A stretch of 64,000 nt of DNA, from the NCBI RefSeq assembly GCF_014268745.2, contig NZ_JABWRB020000001.1, positions 1,302,001 through 1,366,000 on the forward strand, given 5' to 3'. The stretch is from Pseudomonas zanjanensis (GTDB taxonomy: Bacteria > Pseudomonadota > Gammaproteobacteria > Pseudomonadales > Pseudomonadaceae). This document shows, in pieces, positions 1 through 8,617 of the stretch. The translations under genes were made by a program, and so were the position numbers. Position 1 is the first letter of the stretch, and each line of letters starts with the position of its first letter. The notes under the pieces were generated by a model. It was given only the letters and a program-made list of their open reading frames with translations. It was not told where the DNA came from and did not search any database.

Positions 1-882
1 CTGTTCTCGGTCCTGAGCAGCCATTTCCTGTCCTATGACACGTTCAGCACCTTGGCCAACCAGATTCCCGACCTCATGGTGCTGGCGGTCGGCATGACCT
101 TCATCCTGATCATCGGCGGCATCGACCTGTCGGTGGGCTCGGTGCTCGCACTGGCGGCCTCGACGGTCAGCGTGGCCGTGCTCGGCTGGGGCTGGAGCGT
201 CTGGCCATCGGCCTTGCTCGGCATGGCCGTGGCGGCGCTGGCGGGCACGGTCACCGGTTCGATCACCGTGGCATGGCGGATTCCATCGTTCATCGTCTCC
301 CTCGGCGTGCTGGAAATGGCCCGAGGCCTGGCGTACCAGATGACCGGTTCCCGGACCGCCTACATCGGCGACTCGTTCGCCTGGCTGTCCAACCCCATCG
401 CCTTTGGCATCTCGCCTTCGTTCATCATCGCCTTGCTGGTGATCTTCATTGCCCAAGCGGTGCTGACCCGCACGGTGTTCGGTCGCTACCTGATCGGCAT
501 CGGCACCAATGAAGAAGCCGTGCGCCTGGCCGGCATCAACCCAAAGCCTTACAAGATCCTGGTGTTCAGCCTGATGGGTCTGCTGGCCGGTGTGGCGGCG
601 CTGTTCCAGATTTCTCGCCTGGAGGCCGCGGATCCGAACGCCGGTTCGGGGCTCGAGCTGCAAGTGATCGCTGCAGTCGTCATTGGTGGCACCAGCCTGA
701 TGGGTGGGCGCGGCTCGGTCATCAGCACCTTCTTTGGCGTGCTGATCATCTCCGTGCTCGCGGCGGGCCTGGCGCAGATTGGCGCCACCGAGCCGACCAA
801 GCGCATCATTACCGGCGCGGTGATCGTGGTGGCGGTCGTGCTCGATACCTACCGCAGCCAGCGCGCCAGTCGGCGGGCTTGA
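1..882 (+). CDS. rbsC: Ribose ABC transporter permease RbsC (5' end outside window)
   Basis: Inner-membrane permease of the ribose importer. The frame is open from base 1, so the N-terminus lies upstream; 293 residues are visible against roughly 320-330 for the family. The visible part is a run of hydrophobic segments with the conserved GGIDLSVGS loop (about residues 38-46 of the visible part) and, near the C-terminus, the GGTSLMGGRGS loop that contacts the ATPase in this permease family (BPD_transp_2). The following genes are rbsR, rbsK and rbsD, 3 bases downstream and onward, which supports ribose as substrate over other sugars carried by RbsC/AraH/XylH-type permeases. The periplasmic binding protein and ATPase (RbsB, RbsA) are expected to the left. 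Confidence 0.93.
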   Translation: MFSVLSSHFLSYDTFSTLANQIPDLMVLAVGMTFILIIGGIDLSVGSVLALAASTVSVAVLGWGWSVWPSALLGMAVAALAGTVTGSITVAWRIPSFIVSLGVLEMARGLAYQMTGSRTAYIGDSFAWLSNPIAFGISPSFIIALLVIFIAQAVLTRTVFGRYLIGIGTNEEAVRLAGINPKPYKILVFSLMGLLAGVAALFQISRLEAADPNAGSGLELQVIAAVVIGGTSLMGGRGSVISTFFGVLIISVLAAGLAQIGATEPTKRIITGAVIVVAVVLDTYRSQRASRRA

Positions 883-885
883 ACC

Positions 886-1905
886 ATGGCGACGATCAAG
901 GATGTAGCGGCGCTCGCGGGTATTTCCTACACCACCGTGTCCCACGTGGTGAACAAGACGCGACCGGTCAGCGAGGAGGTGCGGCTCAAGGTCGAGGCGG
1001 CCATCGAGCGCCTGGACTACGTGCCCAGCGCCGTGGCCCGGTCGCTCAAGGCCAAGACCACGGCGACCATCGGCCTGCTGGTGCCCAACAGCCTCAACCC
1101 TTACTTTGCCGAACTGGCCCGGGGCATCGAGGATTACTGTGAGCGCAACGGCTATTGCGTGATCCTGTGCAACTCCGACGACAACCCGGACAAGCAACGC
1201 AGCTACCTGCGGGTATTGCTGGAAAAACGTATCGATGGGCTGATCTTCGCGTCCACCGGCGGTGATGTCGGCCTGGCCGAGGGGCTGGCCAACGTGCGCA
1301 CGCCCATGGTGATCGTCGACCGCGGGCTCGAGGGTGTCGATGCGGACCTGGTGCGCATCGATCATGAATACGGCGCCTACCTGGCGACCCGGCATCTGTT
1401 GGAGCTGGGGCACCGCGATATTGCCTTCATTGGCGGCCCGGCCAATACCAGCGTGGCGCAAATGCGCTTGGCCGGTTACTGCCGAGCGCTGAAAGAGGCG
1501 GGGATCGAGTTGCCCGTCGAGCGCATGCTCGAAAGCGACTTCACCAGTACCGGCGGCTACCGCGCCGCTGCGCAACTGCTTGAGCGGCAGCCGCCCAGCG
1601 CGATCTTTGCGGCCAACGACATGATCGGCATCGGTGTGCTGCGTGCCGCCGCCGAACGCAACGTGCGCGTGCCCAGCGAACTGTCGGTCATCGGTTTCGA
1701 CGACATCCAGATGAGCCGTTATGTCTATCCGGCGTTGACCACGGTGGGGCAGTCGATCCTGCAGCTTGGCGAGATGGCGGCCGAAGTGCTGCTGCTGCGT
1801 ATCGCGACGCCGAGCCTTGCCACTGACCAGCGGATCGTGACGCCGAGTATTGTCCTGCGAGAGTCGACTGCACCGCTGTCCGGTACATTCGCCCAATACC
1901 GCTGA
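886..1905 (+). CDS. rbsR: LacI-family ribose operon regulator RbsR
   Basis: 339-residue DNA-binding repressor. The N-terminus carries the LacI helix-turn-helix (TIKDVAALAGISYTTVSHVV, residues 3-22) and the hinge-helix region around residues 47-58, followed by a periplasmic-binding-protein-like sensor domain (IGLLVPNSLNPYFAEL from about residue 63; GFDDIQMSRYVYPALTTV near residue 270). It starts 3 bases after the rbsC stop, inside the operon it presumably controls. Ribose or a phosphorylated derivative is the expected inducer by analogy with RbsR; the operator would be upstream of the operon and is not in this window. LacI regulators are not fully distinguishable by sequence alone, so the symbol rests on the rbs context. 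Confidence 0.93.
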   Translation: MATIKDVAALAGISYTTVSHVVNKTRPVSEEVRLKVEAAIERLDYVPSAVARSLKAKTTATIGLLVPNSLNPYFAELARGIEDYCERNGYCVILCNSDDNPDKQRSYLRVLLEKRIDGLIFASTGGDVGLAEGLANVRTPMVIVDRGLEGVDADLVRIDHEYGAYLATRHLLELGHRDIAFIGGPANTSVAQMRLAGYCRALKEAGIELPVERMLESDFTSTGGYRAAAQLLERQPPSAIFAANDMIGIGVLRAAAERNVRVPSELSVIGFDDIQMSRYVYPALTTVGQSILQLGEMAAEVLLLRIATPSLATDQRIVTPSIVLRESTAPLSGTFAQYR

Positions 1906-1928
1906 ACCGAATTGATGAGTAGTGATGT

Positions 1929-2843
1929 ATGCCAGCAAAAGTAGTGGTAATAGGCAGCCTGAACATGGACCTGGTGACCCGGGCGCCGCGCCTGCCCCGT
2001 GGCGGTGAAACGCTGATTGGTCATTCGTTCGCCACCATCCCGGGCGGCAAGGGCGCCAACCAGGCGGTCGCCGCCGCGCGCCTGGGGGCGCAAGTGTCGA
2101 TGGTGGGTTGCGTGGGCAGCGATGCCTACGGCGAGCAATTGCGCGGCGCGCTGCTGGTCGAGGGCATCGACTGCCAGGCGGTGCGCGTGGTGGAGGATTC
2201 AAGTGGCGTGGCGCTGATTGTCGTCGATGACAACAGCCAGAATGCCATCGTCATCGTCGCCGGCGCCAACGGAGCACTCACCGCCGAGGTCTTGGACAGT
2301 GTCGATGCAGTGCTGCAAAGCGCCGATGTCATCATCTGCCAGTTGGAAGTGCCGGACGCCACCGTCGGCCATGCCCTCAAGCGCGGCCGTGAGTTGGGCA
2401 AAATCGTCATTCTCAACCCCGCACCGGCTTCCCATGCGTTGCCGGCCGACTGGTATGCCTGTGTCGATTATCTGATTCCCAATGAAAGCGAAGCCGCGGT
2501 GCTGAGCGGGCTGGCGGTGGAATCGTTGGAAACCGCCGAAGCCGCCGCAGCGCATCTGATCGCCGCCGGTGCCGGCAAGGTGATCGTGACCCTGGGGGGC
2601 CAGGGCTTGATGTTCGCCAACGGTGCCAGCTTCGAACATTTCCCGGCCCCGCGGGTCAAGGCAGTGGACACCACGGCGGCCGGAGACACCTTTGTCGGCG
2701 GCTTCGCGGCAGCCCTGGCCGGCGGCAAGAACGAAGTCGAAGCGATTCGTTTCGGTCAGGCCGCCGCCGCGCTGTCGGTCACCCGATCCGGCGCGCAACC
2801 TTCAATTCCCACATTGCTGGACGTACAGGCTTTCAAATCATGA
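1929..2843 (+). CDS. rbsK: Ribokinase RbsK
   Basis: 304-residue cytosolic PfkB-family kinase that phosphorylates D-ribose to ribose 5-phosphate. Both family signatures are visible: [15 protein letters not shown] near residue 38 and the C-terminal [14 protein letters not shown] near residue 246, containing the catalytic aspartate of the (G/A)AGD motif. An NMDLV motif at residues 10-14 matches the sugar-binding N-terminus of ribokinases. It follows rbsR after a 23-base gap and its stop overlaps the rbsD start in an ATGA arrangement, so the two are probably translationally coupled. The Shine-Dalgarno sequence is weak. Confidence 0.95.
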   Translation: MPAKVVVIGSLNMDLVTRAPRLPRGGETLIGHSFATIPGGKGANQAVAAARLGAQVSMVGCVGSDAYGEQLRGALLVEGIDCQAVRVVEDSSGVALIVVDDNSQNAIVIVAGANGALTAEVLDSVDAVLQSADVIICQLEVPDATVGHALKRGRELGKIVILNPAPASHALPADWYACVDYLIPNESEAAVLSGLAVESLETAEAAAAHLIAAGAGKVIVTLGGQGLMFANGASFEHFPAPRVKAVDTTAAGDTFVGGFAAALAGGKNEVEAIRFGQAAAALSVTRSGAQPSIPTLLDVQAFKS

Positions 2844-3244
2844 AAAAGACGCCGTTGTTGAATGTGGCACTGTCCCGACTGATCGCCTCCCTCGGCCACG
2901 GAGACAAGGTGGTCATCGGCGATGCCGGTCTGCCTGTGCCGCCCCAGGTCGAATTGATCGACCTGGCCCTGACCCATGGCATTCCTGACTTTGTCAGCAC
3001 CTTGAAGGTGGTGCTCAGCGAAATGCAGGTGGAAAGCCATGTGTTGGCCGAGGAAATCCTCGACAAGCAACCGTCGGCCCTGACGACCCTGCAAGAGCTG
3101 AATGCAGAGGGTGCGCTGGGTGAGCGGACGCTGGTCAGTCATGAGCAATTCAAGGTCATCAGCCGACAGGCGCGGGCGATCATTCGCACCGGCGAGTGCT
3201 CGCCATACTGCAATATCGTGCTGGTCGCTGGAGTGACGTTCTAA
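2840..3244 (+). CDS. rbsD: D-ribose pyranase RbsD
   Basis: 134-residue mutarotase that interconverts pyranose and furanose ribose so that RbsK receives its preferred ring form. The RbsD/FucU fold signature [17 protein letters not shown] is present with the catalytic His at residue 20, and the C-terminus has the [14 protein letters not shown] motif. The length matches the usual 130-140 residues. The start codon overlaps the rbsK stop by four bases, which fits operon coupling. Confidence 0.95.
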   Translation: MKKTPLLNVALSRLIASLGHGDKVVIGDAGLPVPPQVELIDLALTHGIPDFVSTLKVVLSEMQVESHVLAEEILDKQPSALTTLQELNAEGALGERTLVSHEQFKVISRQARAIIRTGECSPYCNIVLVAGVTF

Positions 3245-3274
3245 TCCCGTTCAACCCTGCACAAGGAGTGCGCC

Positions 3275-4303
3275 ATGCACCGCTATGCTCAGAAAATGCA
3301 TCAACTGATCCGGAGTCTGCTGCTTTTGTCACTGATCACCGCAACGAGCGCCCAGGCGGCGGAAAAAATTGACTTGATCATCGACACCGATCCAGGCGCT
3401 GACGACGTGGTGGCGCTGCTGTTCGCCCTGGCATCGCCCGAGGAACTGCATATCCGTGCGCTGACCACCGTCGCCGGCAATGTGCGCCTGGACAAGACCT
3501 CGCGCAACGCTCGCCTGGCCCGTGAATGGGCGGGGCGCGAAGACGTGCCGGTCTATGCCGGTGCGCCGAAACCGTTGATGCGCACGCCCATCTACGCGGA
3601 AAACATCCATGGCAAGGAAGGCCTGTCGGGTGTCACGGTACATGAGCCGAAGAAGGGGTTGGCCGAGGGCAATGCCGTCAACTACCTGATCGACACGCTA
3701 AAGGCTGCCAAGCCCCACAGCATCACCATTGCGATGCTGGGTCCGCAGACCAACCTGGCGCTGGCCTTGGTCCAGGAGCCCGATATCGTCCAGGGCATCA
3801 AGGAAGTGGTGATCATGGGCGGCGCGCACTTCAACGGCGGTAATATCACGCCGGTGGCCGAGTTCAATCTGTTCGCCGACCCGCAGGCGGCCGAGGTGGT
3901 GGCCAAGAGCGGCGTGAAGCTGACCTACCTGCCGTTGGACGTGACCCACAAGATCCTCACCAGCGAAGCGCGCCTGAAGCAGATCGCGGCGTTGAACAAT
4001 AACGCCAGCAAGCTGGTGGGCGATATTCTCAACGAATACGTCAAGGGCGACATGGAGCACTACGGCATGACGGGCGGGCCGGTGCATGACGCGACGGTGA
4101 TTGCCTACCTGCTCAAGCCGCAATTGTTCACCGGCCGTTCGGTCAATGTCGTCGTGGACAGCCGTGAGGGGCCAACGTTCGGGCAGACCATCGTTGACTG
4201 GTACGACGGCTTGAAGGCACCGAAGAACGCGTTCTGGGTGGAAAACGGTGATGCCCAGGGCTTCTTCGATCTGCTGACCGAGCGCCTGGCGCGCCTGAAG
4301 TAA
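3275..4303 (+). CDS. Exported nucleoside hydrolase (inosine-uridine type)
   Basis: 342-residue member of the inosine/uridine-preferring nucleoside hydrolase family, which splits ribonucleosides into base plus ribose. The calcium-binding DTDPGADD motif is at residues 37-44, and the C-terminal VHDATVIAYL segment supplies the late conserved Asp. The first 28 residues form a cleavable signal peptide (hydrophobic LLLLSLITATSAQA), so the enzyme should act in the periplasm. A good AAGGAG ribosome site lies 8 bases before the start. It sits 30 bases after rbsD in the same orientation, so nucleoside-derived ribose could enter directly through RbsABC. Base specificity cannot be read from the sequence. 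Confidence 0.92.
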   Translation: MHRYAQKMHQLIRSLLLLSLITATSAQAAEKIDLIIDTDPGADDVVALLFALASPEELHIRALTTVAGNVRLDKTSRNARLAREWAGREDVPVYAGAPKPLMRTPIYAENIHGKEGLSGVTVHEPKKGLAEGNAVNYLIDTLKAAKPHSITIAMLGPQTNLALALVQEPDIVQGIKEVVIMGGAHFNGGNITPVAEFNLFADPQAAEVVAKSGVKLTYLPLDVTHKILTSEARLKQIAALNNNASKLVGDILNEYVKGDMEHYGMTGGPVHDATVIAYLLKPQLFTGRSVNVVVDSREGPTFGQTIVDWYDGLKAPKNAFWVENGDAQGFFDLLTERLARLK

Positions 4304-4349
4304 CTTGCCTGACATGTGCCCGCAGGCCGGAGCTGCGGGTGCATGAGCC

Positions 4350-4547
4350 TCAATCCACGGCGTCGACGATGCTCGGGTAGCGTTCGAAGGCTTGCTGGAT
4401 GAAATCGCGTGCGACCTCCGTTCCCAGCTCCTTCACCAACAATTCTATACCGATGAGCGCCAGTTCCTCCGGGCTGCCCGGGCTATAGGAGCTGTGGCCC
4501 TGCGACCATTTGGCATTGATGGTGGCTTCGATGCTGACGGTGCTCAT
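4350..4547 (-). CDS. Hypothetical protein, 65 aa
   Basis: Small soluble protein, 65 residues from the ATG at 4547; an in-frame extension to 4610 exists but has no better ribosome site. There is no signal peptide, membrane segment or recognisable domain; the C-terminal half (residues 27-65) looks helical and acidic. It is convergent with the nucleoside hydrolase and divergent from the next gene. Function unknown. It could be a short lineage-specific pseudomonad protein; codon usage is consistent with a real gene. Confidence 0.6.
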   Translation of the reverse strand: MSTVSIEATINAKWSQGHSSYSPGSPEELALIGIELLVKELGTEVARDFIQQAFERYPSIVDAVD

Positions 4548-4674
4548 GGTCGGGCTCGCGAGTTGGAGGTCTGTAGGCTGAGTTAACCATTTTTGCCGAG
4601 GATTTGGCACTGCGACTTAGGCATTGGGGGAGGGCTGTGCGACACTTGGTCTTTTATTTTTAAGGAGCCCCACC

Positions 4675-4980
4675 GTGCAGATCGATTTGAACGCTCCTGA
4701 TGGCCTGACCGTCGAGGCGGTTCGTCAGTTGCTGGCCTCGGCCAGTGATGACGAGCATACCCAGCTGCGCGTGACCAAAGGCGGCATCGCCTATTTGTCC
4801 TCGGGCGTGGTCGGCGGCACCGACATCGACGGTTTACGGTTTCGCCTCGAGACCTGGGCGAAGGGTTCGGGCTACGTCGGGCGTGTCGCTGCCAGTGACG
4901 AGGTTTGGGTCATGCAGATCTACAACGCGCTGAAGGACAACTGGCCCAATCCGCCCTTCGATTACATCGACGTTTATTGA
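4675..4980 (+). CDS. Hypothetical protein, 101 aa
   Basis: I place the start at GTG 4675, eight bases after a strong AAGGAG (4662-4667); an upstream in-frame start at 4624 would put the ribosome site inside the gene. The product is a cytosolic protein of 101 residues with no membrane segment and an aromatic-rich C-terminus (NWPNPPFDYIDVY). I do not recognise the family. It is transcribed as a single gene, with about 155 bases before the following lipoprotein gene. Confidence 0.75.
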   Translation: MQIDLNAPDGLTVEAVRQLLASASDDEHTQLRVTKGGIAYLSSGVVGGTDIDGLRFRLETWAKGSGYVGRVAASDEVWVMQIYNALKDNWPNPPFDYIDVY

Positions 4981-5135
4981 GTCGCGTTCATATCCAGTCA
5001 CGATTCAAGCCTGAACAGCGGGAGCGGGCTCAGGCAAACTGCCAGCTTTCCCAGTCTGATGGCTGCGGTGTTGCAACCAAGCGCCGTTTAGGTTGTCGCA
5101 CGCTCACTGTTTATTCATCGAAAAAAGGAGGCTTC

Positions 5136-5450
5136 ATGCCTTGGAAGCTCGCGTCATTGAGTACTTTGCTGGCCGCCATGATCTTGAGCGGTTGCAGCAA
5201 CACCTCTGAATCGACCCCTGAACCTGTGGCGGCCGAGACCGGTCACAGCCGCTGCGAAGCAAAGGCCGCCGAGTTCACCATTGGAAAGAAGGCTTCGCCA
5301 GAGCTGCTGGAGCAGGCCCGTACCCGTGCCGGCGCACAGAATGCGCGGATCCTCAAGCCCAACGACATGGTGACGCTTGAATATCGCTCCGATCGCCTGA
5401 ACCTCAATACCGATGCCAACCTGGTGATCAATCGAGTGAACTGCGGCTGA
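5136..5450 (+). CDS. Lipoprotein resembling peptidase inhibitor I78 family
   Basis: 104 residues starting at the ATG 5136, just after AAAAAAGGAGG. A lipoprotein signal peptide ends in the lipobox ILSGC (Cys about residue 20), so the mature protein should be lipid-anchored in the envelope. The C-terminal half (an arginine, ILKPND, then EYRSDRLNLNTDANLVINRVNCG, shown here in part) matches the pattern of I78-type inhibitors, where a DRLN(I/L) segment and a terminal Cys-Gly are typical. Such proteins inhibit serine proteases, but the target is not predictable. A shared terminator follows. Confidence 0.75.
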   Translation: MPWKLASLSTLLAAMILSGCSNTSESTPEPVAAETGHSRCEAKAAEFTIGKKASPELLEQARTRAGAQNARILKPNDMVTLEYRSDRLNLNTDANLVINRVNCG

Positions 5451-5472
5451 TTGACGCTTTTCAATCGCCCAT

Positions 5473-5503
5473 AAAAAACCCCGTCACATGGACGGGGTTT
5501 TTT
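5473..5503. terminator. Bidirectional rho-independent terminator
   Basis: Stem AAAACCCCGTC paired with GACGGGGTTTT around an ACATG loop, flanked by an A-run on the left and a T-run on the right. It lies between the convergent lipoprotein gene and cold-shock gene and can serve both. Confidence 0.9.
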
Positions 5504-5517
5504 AGTACGCGGAGAAA

Positions 5518-5730
5518 TTACTCAGCGCGAACCTGTGCAGCTTGCATACCCTTTTGGCCTTTCTCAGCCACGAAGGAAACGGTCTGGCCTTCTTTCAGGC
5601 TTTTGAAACCGTCGCTTTCGATAGCTTTGAAGTGTACGAACAGGTCGTCACCGCCACCTTGAGGAGTGATGAAGCCGAAGCCTTTTTCATCGTTGAACCA
5701 TTTAACGGTGCCGGTTTGGCGATTAGACAT
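5518..5730 (-). CDS. Cold-shock domain protein (CspA family)
   Basis: 70-residue single-domain cold-shock protein that binds single-stranded RNA/DNA and melts RNA structure. RNP1 (KGFGFI, residues 16-21) and RNP2 (DLFVHF, about residues 29-34) are both intact. The start is the ATG at 5730; a longer in-frame reading to 5790 adds residues unlike the family. About 290 bases separate it from the next gene on the left-reading strand, which leaves room for the long 5' leader common for these genes and contains a long inverted repeat at 5865-5930. Which of the several pseudomonad Csp paralogues this is cannot be decided here. Confidence 0.95.
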   Translation of the reverse strand: MSNRQTGTVKWFNDEKGFGFITPQGGGDDLFVHFKAIESDGFKSLKEGQTVSFVAEKGQKGMQAAQVRAE

Positions 5731-5864
5731 GGTGTATCTCCAAGAAACATATATTTTCAGTGTACTGTGCTGCTCAGGCCAACTGGGCACACCCGGGTAT
5801 CATAGTCGAAATGTTCGATTTGGGAGCCCCCCGCAGGCGTTGTTTGCCAATCAGTCGTGTTTAC

Positions 5865-5930
5865 TTTATCGCCTTTACCCGCTGAAAGGCCCGGTTTTAA
5901 AGGCTTTCAGCCGAAAGTAAAGACGATAAA
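5865..5930. repeat. Long imperfect inverted repeat upstream of the cold-shock gene
   Basis: Three nested matching arm segments are visible: TTTATCG/CGATAAA (outer), CTTTAC/GTAAAG (middle) and GCTGAAAG/CTTTCAGC (inner), giving 21 paired bases around a loop of about 15 bases with small bulges. There is no T-run directly after it on either strand, so it does not look like an ordinary terminator. On the minus strand it would lie about 135-200 bases before the cold-shock start codon. Confidence 0.7.
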
Positions 5931-6019
5931 AAAAGCTGAAAAACCTGCATAAATCAAAGAAAAAAGCCTTTATTCGAGCCTTTTTATCCCTGTCGGGCGC
6001 CTCGCAAGGCCCCGATTAT

Positions 6020-6322
6020 TCATTTTTTCGCGGGCGGGTTGGCCTTGCATTTGGCGATCTGCCCCAATGCCTTTTGCTGCAGCTCCGGGGTGGCCTTGTT
6101 GTCCATCAAGGCCTGGATGTCCGAGGCAGGGTAGGACTTGATCGCATCGGCGCCACAGGCACAATGGGACTTGGCCGCGGCCGCGCCGATCTGGGGTGTT
6201 GCCGCCTCCGTGCATTGGGCCATGTATTTTTCGCGCTCGCCCTTGGGCCAGTCGGCATGGGCGGTCAGTGGAAGCAGCAGGGCGAGGGGGGCGACTACTG
6301 CGAACAATGTATTCAGACGCAT
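6020..6322 (-). CDS. Small secreted protein, 100 aa, with conserved cysteines
   Basis: The N-terminus is a clear signal peptide (hydrophobic LFAVVAPLALLLPLTAHA, cleavage after about residue 23), so the protein is probably periplasmic. The mature part has three cysteines, including a CAC pair (about residues 54-56) and a late Cys before a lysine/proline tail. No family is recognised. It reads toward the cold-shock gene and has its own upstream region shared with the thrS leader, from which it diverges. Confidence 0.75.
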   Translation of the reverse strand: MRLNTLFAVVAPLALLLPLTAHADWPKGEREKYMAQCTEAATPQIGAAAAKSHCACGADAIKSYPASDIQALMDNKATPELQQKALGQIAKCKANPPAKK

Positions 6323-6579
6323 GCGAAGATGCTCCTTTCGGGTCGATGTCTTGTTATCTGAGGCGTTGCGCTCGCTTCAGTTCAGCACTCTGGCATAAAA
6401 ACCCTGGATTTACGTCTGCTTCAATTCCCACGCGGCGATGACCGTTCATCTGTGCTAGCATGCCGGGCTCGGCTATTTCCAGGCTGCGGATGATCGTTCG
6501 TCCCGGTGGCAAATAACCCGAATAACCCTGATTTGAATCCCAGTCACTCTGGTTCGGTTTTCCGGTTGGCCGCAAGGCT

Positions 6580-6673
6580 CCTGCCGCTGTAAGGCAGGCG
6601 TTCGTCATTGAATGGCCTGGACTGGATCTTGTACTGGCTCATCCCAACCCACGTGACCTTTGGTAGGGGTCAC
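6580..6673 (+). promoter_or_regulatory. Putative thrS translational operator with two anticodon-like hairpins
   Basis: Two hairpins lie in the thrS leader. The proximal one (6653-6673) has arms GTGACCT and GGGTCAC and a 7-base loop TTGGTAG in which bases 3-5 are GGT, the anticodon of tRNA-Thr(GGU), preceded by the U expected at position 33. The distal one (6580-6598) has arms CCTGCC and GGCAGG and a 7-base loop GCTGTAA in which bases 3-5 are TGT, the anticodon of tRNA-Thr(UGU). They sit about 20-40 and 95-113 bases before the thrS start, just upstream of the ribosome site at 6678-6688. In E. coli, ThrRS represses its own translation by binding two anticodon-like stem-loops; the arrangement here is the same in outline. 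Confidence 0.7.
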
Positions 6674-6692
6674 CACTAGGAGAGGAGGCGCC

Positions 6693-8615
6693 ATGCCAAC
6701 TATTACTCTTCCCGACGGCAGTCAACGTTCGTTCGATCACCCGGTTTCCGTAGCCGAGGTCGCCGCATCCATCGGTGCTGGCCTGGCCAAGGCCACCCTG
6801 GCCGGCAAGGTCAACGGCAAACTGGTCGACGCCAGTGACGTCATCGACAGCGACGCCACGCTGCAAATCATCACGCCCAAGGATGAAGAGGGGCTGGAGA
6901 TCATTCGCCACTCTTGCGCGCACCTGGTCGGCCATGCGGTCAAGCAGCTGTACCCGAGCGCGAAGATGGTCATCGGGCCGGTCATCGATGAAGGCTTCTA
7001 TTACGACATCGCCTTCGAACGTCCTTTCACCCCGGACGACATGGCGGCCATCGAACAGCGCATGCAGCAGCTGATCGAGAAAGACTACGACGTCATCAAG
7101 AAAGTCACCCCGCGCGCCGAAGTCATCGAAGTCTTCAAGGCCCGTGGCGAGGACTACAAGCTGCGTCTGGTGGAAGACATGCCGGACGAGCAGGCCATGG
7201 GCCTGTACTACCACGAAGAATACGTCGACATGTGCCGCGGCCCGCACGTGCCGAACACGCGCTTCCTGAAATCCTTCAAGCTGACCAAGCTGTCCGGCGC
7301 CTACTGGCGTGGCGACGCGAAGAACGAGCAGTTGCAGCGCGTCTACGGCACCGCCTGGGCGGACAAGAAGCAACTGGCGGCCTATATCCAGCGCATCGAA
7401 GAAGCCGAAAAGCGCGATCACCGCAAGATCGGCAAGCGCCTGGGCCTGTTCCATACCCAGGAAGAGTCCCCGGGCATGGTGTTCTGGCACCCGAACGGCT
7501 GGACCCTGTACCAGGTGCTCGAGCAGTACATGCGCCAGGTTCAGCGTGAGAACGGCTACTTGGAGATCAAGACGCCGCAAGTGGTCGACCGCAGCCTGTG
7601 GGAGAAATCCGGGCACTGGGCCAACTACGCCGACAACATGTTCACCACCCAGTCGGAAAATCGCGACTACGCCATCAAGCCGATGAACTGCCCGTGCCAC
7701 GTGCAGGTGTTCAACCAGGGCTTGAAGAGCTACCGCGAACTGCCAATGCGCCTGGCCGAGTTCGGTGCCTGCCACCGCAACGAGCCGTCGGGTGCGCTGC
7801 ACGGCATCATGCGCGTGCGTGCGTTCACCCAGGACGATGCGCACATCTTCTGCACCGAAGAGCAGATGCAGGCCGAATCCGCCGCGTTCATCAAGCTGAC
7901 CATGGACGTCTATCGCGACTTCGGGTTCACCGAGGTCGAGATGAAGCTGTCCACTCGTCCGGAAAAACGCGTCGGCTCCGATGAGCTGTGGGATCGCGCC
8001 GAAGCGGCCCTGGCCGCCGCCCTTGATAGCGCGGGGCTTGCGTACGACCTTCAGCCAGGCGAGGGCGCCTTCTACGGTCCGAAGATCGAATTTTCGCTGA
8101 AAGATTGCCTCGGTCGCGTGTGGCAGTGTGGTACCTTGCAGCTCGATTTCAACCTGCCGATCCGTCTGGGCGCTGAATATGTGTCCGAAGACAACAGCCG
8201 CAAGCACCCGGTCATGCTTCACCGCGCGATCCTCGGTTCGTTCGAGCGTTTCGTCGGGATTCTGATCGAACACTACGAGGGCGCGTTCCCTGCGTGGCTG
8301 GCGCCGACCCAGGCAGTGATCATGAATATCACTGATAAACAGGCAGATTTTGCCGCTGAAGTCGAAAAAACTCTCAATCAAAGCGGATTTCGTGCCAAGT
8401 CCGACTTGAGAAATGAAAAGATCGGCTTTAAAATCCGCGAGCATACTTTGCTCAAGGTTCCCTTTCTCTTGGTTATTGGAGATCGGGAGGTCGAGATGCA
8501 GACTGTCGCTGTGCGTACTCGTGAAGGTGCTGACCTGGGCTCGATGCCCGTCGCCGAATTCGCTGAGTTCCTCGCGCAAGCGGTTTCCCGGCGTGGTCGC
8601 CCAGATTTGGAGTAA
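6693..8615 (+). CDS. thrS: Threonyl-tRNA synthetase
   Basis: 640 residues from the ATG at 6693, preceded by AGGAGAGGAGG; a TTG at 6660 in frame lies inside the leader hairpin and is unlikely. The protein has the N-terminal TGS domain (residues 1-62), the editing domain with its [10 protein letters not shown] zinc-type motif near residue 74, the class II catalytic core with motif 2 around [15 protein letters not shown], the zinc-binding NCPC segment near residue 333, and the C-terminal anticodon-binding domain. It charges tRNA-Thr and clears Ser-tRNA-Thr. It heads the translation block and its stop touches the infC start region. Autogenous control is suggested by the leader structure. Confidence 0.98.
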   Translation: MPTITLPDGSQRSFDHPVSVAEVAASIGAGLAKATLAGKVNGKLVDASDVIDSDATLQIITPKDEEGLEIIRHSCAHLVGHAVKQLYPSAKMVIGPVIDEGFYYDIAFERPFTPDDMAAIEQRMQQLIEKDYDVIKKVTPRAEVIEVFKARGEDYKLRLVEDMPDEQAMGLYYHEEYVDMCRGPHVPNTRFLKSFKLTKLSGAYWRGDAKNEQLQRVYGTAWADKKQLAAYIQRIEEAEKRDHRKIGKRLGLFHTQEESPGMVFWHPNGWTLYQVLEQYMRQVQRENGYLEIKTPQVVDRSLWEKSGHWANYADNMFTTQSENRDYAIKPMNCPCHVQVFNQGLKSYRELPMRLAEFGACHRNEPSGALHGIMRVRAFTQDDAHIFCTEEQMQAESAAFIKLTMDVYRDFGFTEVEMKLSTRPEKRVGSDELWDRAEAALAAALDSAGLAYDLQPGEGAFYGPKIEFSLKDCLGRVWQCGTLQLDFNLPIRLGAEYVSEDNSRKHPVMLHRAILGSFERFVGILIEHYEGAFPAWLAPTQAVIMNITDKQADFAAEVEKTLNQSGFRAKSDLRNEKIGFKIREHTLLKVPFLLVIGDREVEMQTVAVRTREGADLGSMPVAEFAEFLAQAVSRRGRPDLE

Positions 8616-8617
8616 TT

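Noticed and set aside
4304..4349. Hairpin GCCCGCAG/CTGCGGGT as a terminator between convergent genes
   Set aside because: There is no T-run and the stem is short; reported only here as uncertain.
6440..6660. Cobalamin riboswitch suggested by CCGCAAGG and CTGT words
   Set aside because: The order and spacing of B12-box elements do not fit; thrS is not a cobalamin gene; the hairpins are better explained as an anticodon mimic.
6639..8579. Long open frame on the minus strand opposite thrS (646 codons)
   Set aside because: It is antisense to a clearly conserved synthetase, follows from GC-rich codon usage and has no recognisable domains.
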